Part shown: positions 60,138 through 64,000 of the stretch, piece after piece
Position numbering within the stretch: position 1 is the first letter of the stretch
How the letters are laid out: every line of letters begins with the position of its first letter
Source of the DNA: an uncultured Acetatifactor sp.
GTDB taxonomy: Bacteria > Bacillota > Clostridia > Lachnospirales > Lachnospiraceae
Reading direction: 5' to 3'
Assembly: GCA_910585015.1 (NCBI GenBank)
Contig: CAJUCT010000015.1
Span: forward strand, 21,777-85,776
Length of the DNA: 64,000 nt
Notes under the pieces: model-generated
Databases searched by the model: none
What the model saw: only the letters and a program-made list of their open reading frames with translations
What the model was told of the DNA's origin: nothing
Made by a program: the position numbers and the translations under genes

Positions 60138-62186
60138 ATGCCTTCACAATTTTTTGGGTTAAATATAGCATATAAGGGATTGTTAGCCAGCAATGCGGCT
60201 CTGAATACCACAGCCAACAACATTGCAAATGTACAGACTGACGGCTACAGCCGCCAGCGGGTAGTACAGCAGGCCAGCAGGGCGATACGGGTGTTCCAGA
60301 CTTACGGCTGTGCCGGCGCGGGAGTTGATACGCTGGCCATCGAGCGGGTCAGGGATGAATTCTATGACACAAAATACTGGAACAACAATGCCAACGCGGG
60401 TGAATATGATATCAAGCAGTACTACATGAAGCAGATAGAAGCCTATTATGATGATGACGGGAAGAGCACCGGGTTTAAAACCATCTTTGACAAGATGATG
60501 GTGGGCGGCATACAGGAGTGGAAGAAGGACCCCAGCAGTACCAACGCCAAGAAGCAGTTCATCGGAACAGTGGGCCAGCTGACAGAGTATTTCAACGGCC
60601 TGGCCGGGAACATGCAGAAGATGCAGGCTGATATTAATCAGGAGATCAAGACCAAGGTGGATGAGATCAACTCACTGGCAGGGGAACTTGCTACTTTGAA
60701 CAAGCAGATCAATGTGGTGGAACTTTCCGGCACTAAGGCCAATGAACTGCGGGATCGCAGAAGCCTGCTGATAGACCAGCTCTCTTTGATTGTGGATGTG
60801 GAGGTGCGGGAGATCCCCATTGTGGATACGAACCAGCCGGATCGGGAGACAGGGGCCAATCGCTTTATTGTAAAGATAGCCGGAGGGCAGACTCTGGTGG
60901 ACGGCACCGAGTACAATGGACTGGAGTGCAGGGCCAGGGCCAGCTATGAGAAAGTCAACCAATCGGATATTGACGGCTTGTACGATGTCTACTGGGAAGG
61001 CGGCCAGAAGTTCAATCTGTACAATACAGCCATGGGGGGAAACCTGCAGGGGCTGGTGCAGATGCGGGACGGAAATAACGGTGAATATTTCAACGGTAAG
61101 ATAGAAGAAATCGGAAGCATAGAAGCCAAGGACAGCGCGGACGGAAAATATCATGATACAGTAACCATCAGTGTGACGCAGGGATATCTGCAGGATCTTA
61201 ATTTTTCCAATCTGTCTGATCAGGGAGGCATAATCACTCTCGGCAACAGAGATTATTATTACGATTCCTGGTCCTGTCAGTTCAGTTATGATGACAACGG
61301 GAACAAGGTCTGCAGCTACACTTTTACCCTGTCTGACAGCGAGAGAAATCCCCAGCGCCTGACCAATGACCGCGTGGGCAAGACAGCCAGCGTGGGAACA
61401 GGACTGAAGTATCAGGGTATACCCTACTATATGAACCAGATGAACACCTGGATCCGTACCTTTGCCCAGAAGTTTAATGATACTTTGAAGAGCGGATATA
61501 ATTCATATGACAATTTTGGCAGCAACCTGCTGACCGGGGATATGCCTGCCACGGACGGCCAGTTCAATTTTGTGGATGAGTATCGGTATGACACCTTTTA
61601 CGAAACTCTCAGCTATGCGGATTACAAGAAAAAATATGACGACAAATATAATGAGGAACTGGCCCGGCTGACGGGGGCCGGTATGTCTCTGGCGGCAGCC
61701 GAAAAGGAGGCTGCGAAATTGGCCAAGGAGGCCGCCTCTCTCACGGTGTCTGACCATGATGACAGCTACTACCGCCTGACTGCCATGAATTTCAATGTGT
61801 CTACGGCTGTGGAGAATGATCCGGCTTTGCTGTCACACCGCTATGTTAAGGGAGACGGCGTGGAGCAGGATGCGCTGCTGGATGACCTGAAAACCATTGC
61901 GACCGATAAGGAAAAGATGAGCTTCAGAGGAGGCACGGCCTCAGAGTTTCTGCAGTGTATTCTGGGAGATGTGGCTTTGAATGCCAACCGGGCCGAGACG
62001 TTCCAGAAGAATTTCAGTGATATCAGCGATATTATCAACACCCAGCGCATGTCCATCTCCGGTGTGGACGAGGACGAAGAGGCCACGAATCTGGTAAAAT
62101 ACCAGCATGCATACGGATTGTCCTCCAAGATGATTCAGGTGCTGACGGAGGTTTATGACAGGTTGATCCTGCAGACCGGCGTATAG
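60138..62186 (+). CDS. flgK: Flagellar hook-associated protein FlgK (second, longer copy)
   Basis: 682 residues. N-terminal D0 signature FFGLNIAYKGLLASNAALNT with ANNIANVQTDGYSRQRVVQQ; C-terminal EDEEATNLVKYQHAYGLSSK and MIQVLTEVYDRLILQTGV. The coiled-coil D1 (~145-215) is clear. A longer central domain includes an alanine/lysine-rich helical insert (LTGAGMSLAAAEKEAAKLAK, ~525-550). ATG 60138 follows GAGGAATCAGG; a longer frame from 60099 has no ribosome site and crosses the stem-loop element. Two FlgK genes in tandem suggest a two-part junction or alternative use. Confidence 0.9.
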   Translation: MPSQFFGLNIAYKGLLASNAALNTTANNIANVQTDGYSRQRVVQQASRAIRVFQTYGCAGAGVDTLAIERVRDEFYDTKYWNNNANAGEYDIKQYYMKQIEAYYDDDGKSTGFKTIFDKMMVGGIQEWKKDPSSTNAKKQFIGTVGQLTEYFNGLAGNMQKMQADINQEIKTKVDEINSLAGELATLNKQINVVELSGTKANELRDRRSLLIDQLSLIVDVEVREIPIVDTNQPDRETGANRFIVKIAGGQTLVDGTEYNGLECRARASYEKVNQSDIDGLYDVYWEGGQKFNLYNTAMGGNLQGLVQMRDGNNGEYFNGKIEEIGSIEAKDSADGKYHDTVTISVTQGYLQDLNFSNLSDQGGIITLGNRDYYYDSWSCQFSYDDNGNKVCSYTFTLSDSERNPQRLTNDRVGKTASVGTGLKYQGIPYYMNQMNTWIRTFAQKFNDTLKSGYNSYDNFGSNLLTGDMPATDGQFNFVDEYRYDTFYETLSYADYKKKYDDKYNEELARLTGAGMSLAAAEKEAAKLAKEAASLTVSDHDDSYYRLTAMNFNVSTAVENDPALLSHRYVKGDGVEQDALLDDLKTIATDKEKMSFRGGTASEFLQCILGDVALNANRAETFQKNFSDISDIINTQRMSISGVDEDEEATNLVKYQHAYGLSSKMIQVLTEVYDRLILQTGV

Positions 62187-62304
62187 AGCGGGACTGCAGG
62201 GTAATCCCCCCCTGTCGGCCGCGGCGGGGAATATGTGGAAGTAAGAAAGGGAGAATACGGGCGCAGCCGGGGCTGGCTCCGGTATGCAGGAAAGAGGTAA
62301 GATT

Positions 62305-63855
62305 ATGAGAATAACAAACAAGATCATGCAGAACAATAATCTGGCGAATATCAATACCAACAAAATATTGCAGGATCGGCTCAGTACCCAGATGTCCACG
62401 GAGAAGAAGATCAACCGTCCATCCGATGACCCGGTGGTAGCGATCCGAGCGTTGCGGCTGCGGAGCAACGTGACAGAGGTGACCCAGTACTACAGCAGGA
62501 ATATTCCCGATGCGGAGAGTTGGCTGAACGTGACGGAGGAGGCGCTGAAAAACCTGGCGGAGGTGGTGACTGCCATGCAGACCCAGTGTACCAAGGGTTC
62601 CAATGGTGACTTGAAGTCCTCCGACAGGCAGGTTATCATAGAACAGCTCAAGGCCCTGGCGGACGAGGTGTACAGTACCGGCGACGCGGACTACGCAGGC
62701 CGCTATGTTTTTACTGGTTACCGCACGGATACTTCCCTGAGTTTTATGGAGGCCACGGAGAAGAAGTACAGCATCATGGAGCAGCTGGATAAGAATGCCA
62801 TAGACCAGGTGACGATTATCACCACCAAGGGCGCTGACGGCAGCGATGTGATGGATATGACTTCCAACAATTATCAGAACATCAATGTGAACAAAGAGGA
62901 TATACAGCAGGTTGACATCCATCGGTTTCAACTGGCTTACGACAGCTGTGACGATACATTACCTGTTTTGAGTTACCAGGAGCGGCAGGGGGATGGCACC
63001 TATCTGACCAAGACTATTGACATCACGCTTAAACATGACTATGAGTCCCCCTACCAGGCGGTGGCGGCTACGAACGGAGCGGTCTTCGTGCCGGAGACAG
63101 GCGAACTGTTGTTGTCCGATAGTGCCTACAACAAATTGATGGAAACCAAGGACAATGTGACTACCGCCGATACCAATGAGGGAGAGATTCGAATTACCTA
63201 CGAGAAATCCAATTGGATCAAAGGGGATTTGCGTCCCGAACACTATTTTTACTGTACGTCCGATCCGGGTGACGCAGATAAAGAGATCATCTACAACGAA
63301 AGTTATAAGACATCCAATGTGGAGCGTCAGGACATTGAATATGATGTGGGTTTCAATCAAACAATCCGAATCAACTCTACTGCGGACGAGTGCTTCAAGC
63401 ACGGCATCGGCAGGGATGTGGAGGATCTGGTGAATGCTATGCAGGACGTGCTTGACACGGAGAAGATTGTGGCAGATCTGACTAGTCTGCTGGAGAAGTC
63501 CAGCGGCGCCGACGCGGATGCCATCCAGAAGAAACTGGATGTGGCAAATAAGGTGCTGGAACTGAAAAAAGGTAAGGCCCAGAAAATGTTTGAGCATGGC
63601 ATTAGCCTAATGCAGGGTTATCTGGACGATACCAATGTAAGTCTCACCAATGTGGGTACCCGCAGCAGGAAGCTGGAGTTAATTGAGAACCGTATGCAGT
63701 CCCAGAAGACCACTTTTGAAACATTGAAGAGTGAGAACGAGGATATCGATATTGCGGAGGTTATCATCAATCTGAGCAGTGCCAAGCTGACATACGAAGC
63801 GTCCTTGATGGCCACGGGAAAAGTGGCGCAGGTTAGTCTGCTGAATTATCTTTAA
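62305..63855 (+). CDS. flgL: Flagellar hook-associated protein FlgL
   Basis: 516 residues. The N-terminus MRITNKIMQNNNLANINTNK and STEKKINRPSDDPVVAIRAL is the flagellin-like D0/D1 segment of FlgL. The C-terminus IDIAEVIINLSSAKLTYEAS and ATGKVAQVSLLNYL is the matching flagellin C-helix. At 516 residues it is longer than the usual ~300; the extra length is a beta-rich central domain (~150-400). It forms the second junction ring to which flagellin attaches. ATG 62305 follows AAGAGGTAAGATT. The next genes are expected to be fliW/csrA but lie beyond the window. Confidence 0.92.
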   Translation: MRITNKIMQNNNLANINTNKILQDRLSTQMSTEKKINRPSDDPVVAIRALRLRSNVTEVTQYYSRNIPDAESWLNVTEEALKNLAEVVTAMQTQCTKGSNGDLKSSDRQVIIEQLKALADEVYSTGDADYAGRYVFTGYRTDTSLSFMEATEKKYSIMEQLDKNAIDQVTIITTKGADGSDVMDMTSNNYQNINVNKEDIQQVDIHRFQLAYDSCDDTLPVLSYQERQGDGTYLTKTIDITLKHDYESPYQAVAATNGAVFVPETGELLLSDSAYNKLMETKDNVTTADTNEGEIRITYEKSNWIKGDLRPEHYFYCTSDPGDADKEIIYNESYKTSNVERQDIEYDVGFNQTIRINSTADECFKHGIGRDVEDLVNAMQDVLDTEKIVADLTSLLEKSSGADADAIQKKLDVANKVLELKKGKAQKMFEHGISLMQGYLDDTNVSLTNVGTRSRKLELIENRMQSQKTTFETLKSENEDIDIAEVIINLSSAKLTYEASLMATGKVAQVSLLNYL

Positions 63856-64000
63856 GGCAGAACCATATTCTCGGCAGAAAGCGGCCGAATGGACATCCGT
63901 GCTATGAAAGCCAGGGCTTATATAGCAAAAGACTGAATATTCTTCATAGGCAATTGCGAAACTCCCTTTCCGGGAACAGTGGATGGGCAATATATACAAA
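63856..64000 (+). other. Region after flgL with a stem-loop, gene content cut by the window
   Basis: No gene starts here with a ribosome site. GCTAT...AGCC (63901-63912) pairs with GGCT...ATAGC (63915-63926) as an interrupted stem-loop. ATTCTCGGC...GCCGAAT lies just before it. No T-tract follows, so termination is uncertain. Confidence 0.35.

Noticed and set aside
58259..62186. Assembly duplication as the source of two flgK genes
   Set aside because: The two proteins differ in length and in most of their sequence, so they are real paralogues.
1..64000. CRISPR arrays, tRNA or rRNA genes, integrase or transposase
   Set aside because: No regularly spaced repeats with unique spacers, no cloverleaf-like sequence, and no recombinase motifs were found on either strand.

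Overview
The window looks like a chromosomal segment of a motile, low-to-mid GC Bacillota, most likely a Lachnospiraceae/Clostridia relative. Reasons: nearly every gene has a strong AGGAGG-type ribosome binding site, genes are tightly packed with ATGA/TGATG overlaps, and there is a Clostridia-style late flagellar operon (flgM-flgN-flgK-flgK-flgL) behind a sigma-28/SigD-type promoter, next to a FapA-like (DUF342) gene and an HD-GYP response regulator. No rRNA, tRNA, CRISPR array, integrase or complete insertion sequence was seen.

Layout. 1-1.5 kb: tail of a histidine phosphatase and an alpha/beta hydrolase. About 1.9-24.7 kb: a visibly AT-richer island made of two convergent operons. The plus-strand operon (seven genes, 1967-18506) encodes a NERD-UvrD helicase, an AddB-like iron-sulfur protein, then a SNF2 helicase, a RecQ-like helicase, a small winged-helix-like protein, a large P-loop ATPase and a small helical protein. 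The middle four match DpdE-DpdF-DpdG-DpdH of the 7-deazapurine (Dpd) islands in type, size and order. The minus-strand operon (24659-18548) is a complete phosphorothioation operon, dndB-dndC-dndD-dndE-dndA. A terminator-like hairpin lies between them. The classical PT restriction genes dndFGH/dptFGH and sspE are absent, as are all 7-deazaguanine insertion and biosynthesis genes. The simplest reading is a DNA phosphorothioate modification system paired with a Dpd-type helicase/ATPase effector set plus an AddAB-like helicase-nuclease pair. This is the main discovery candidate. The published DndCDEA-PbeABCD systems must be compared before it is called new.

24.9-28.7 kb: small orphan genes, a CidA/LrgA-like remnant, a type-2 glycerate kinase carrying an in-frame 39-bp minisatellite, and a DUF305 protein. 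29-36 kb: a signalling/stress cluster behind a consensus promoter with a perfect palindrome over its -10 box. It holds HTH-PIN, PIN-kinase-zinc ribbon, a small DUF5050-like protein, a TerY-type vWA, a PP2C phosphatase and an APH(3')-like phosphotransferase. The vWA/PP2C/kinase trio matches the TerY-P triad. 36-46 kb: a second helicase-rich stretch (SWIM protein, SNF2 helicase, lipoprotein cyclophilin, SF1 helicase with C-terminal nuclease-like domain, RecQ). 45.9-51 kb: a frameshifted lipoprotein, a DUF3888 protein and a heterodimeric ABC exporter with one degenerate ATP site and an attenuator-like hairpin upstream. 51-64 kb: hybrid sensor kinase, FapA-like protein, HD-GYP regulator and the flagellar hook-junction operon with two different FlgK proteins. 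Two related ~100-bp stem-loop elements flanked by short direct repeats sit between genes here.

Limits: all family calls come from reading motifs by eye. No database search, alignment or folding program was run.
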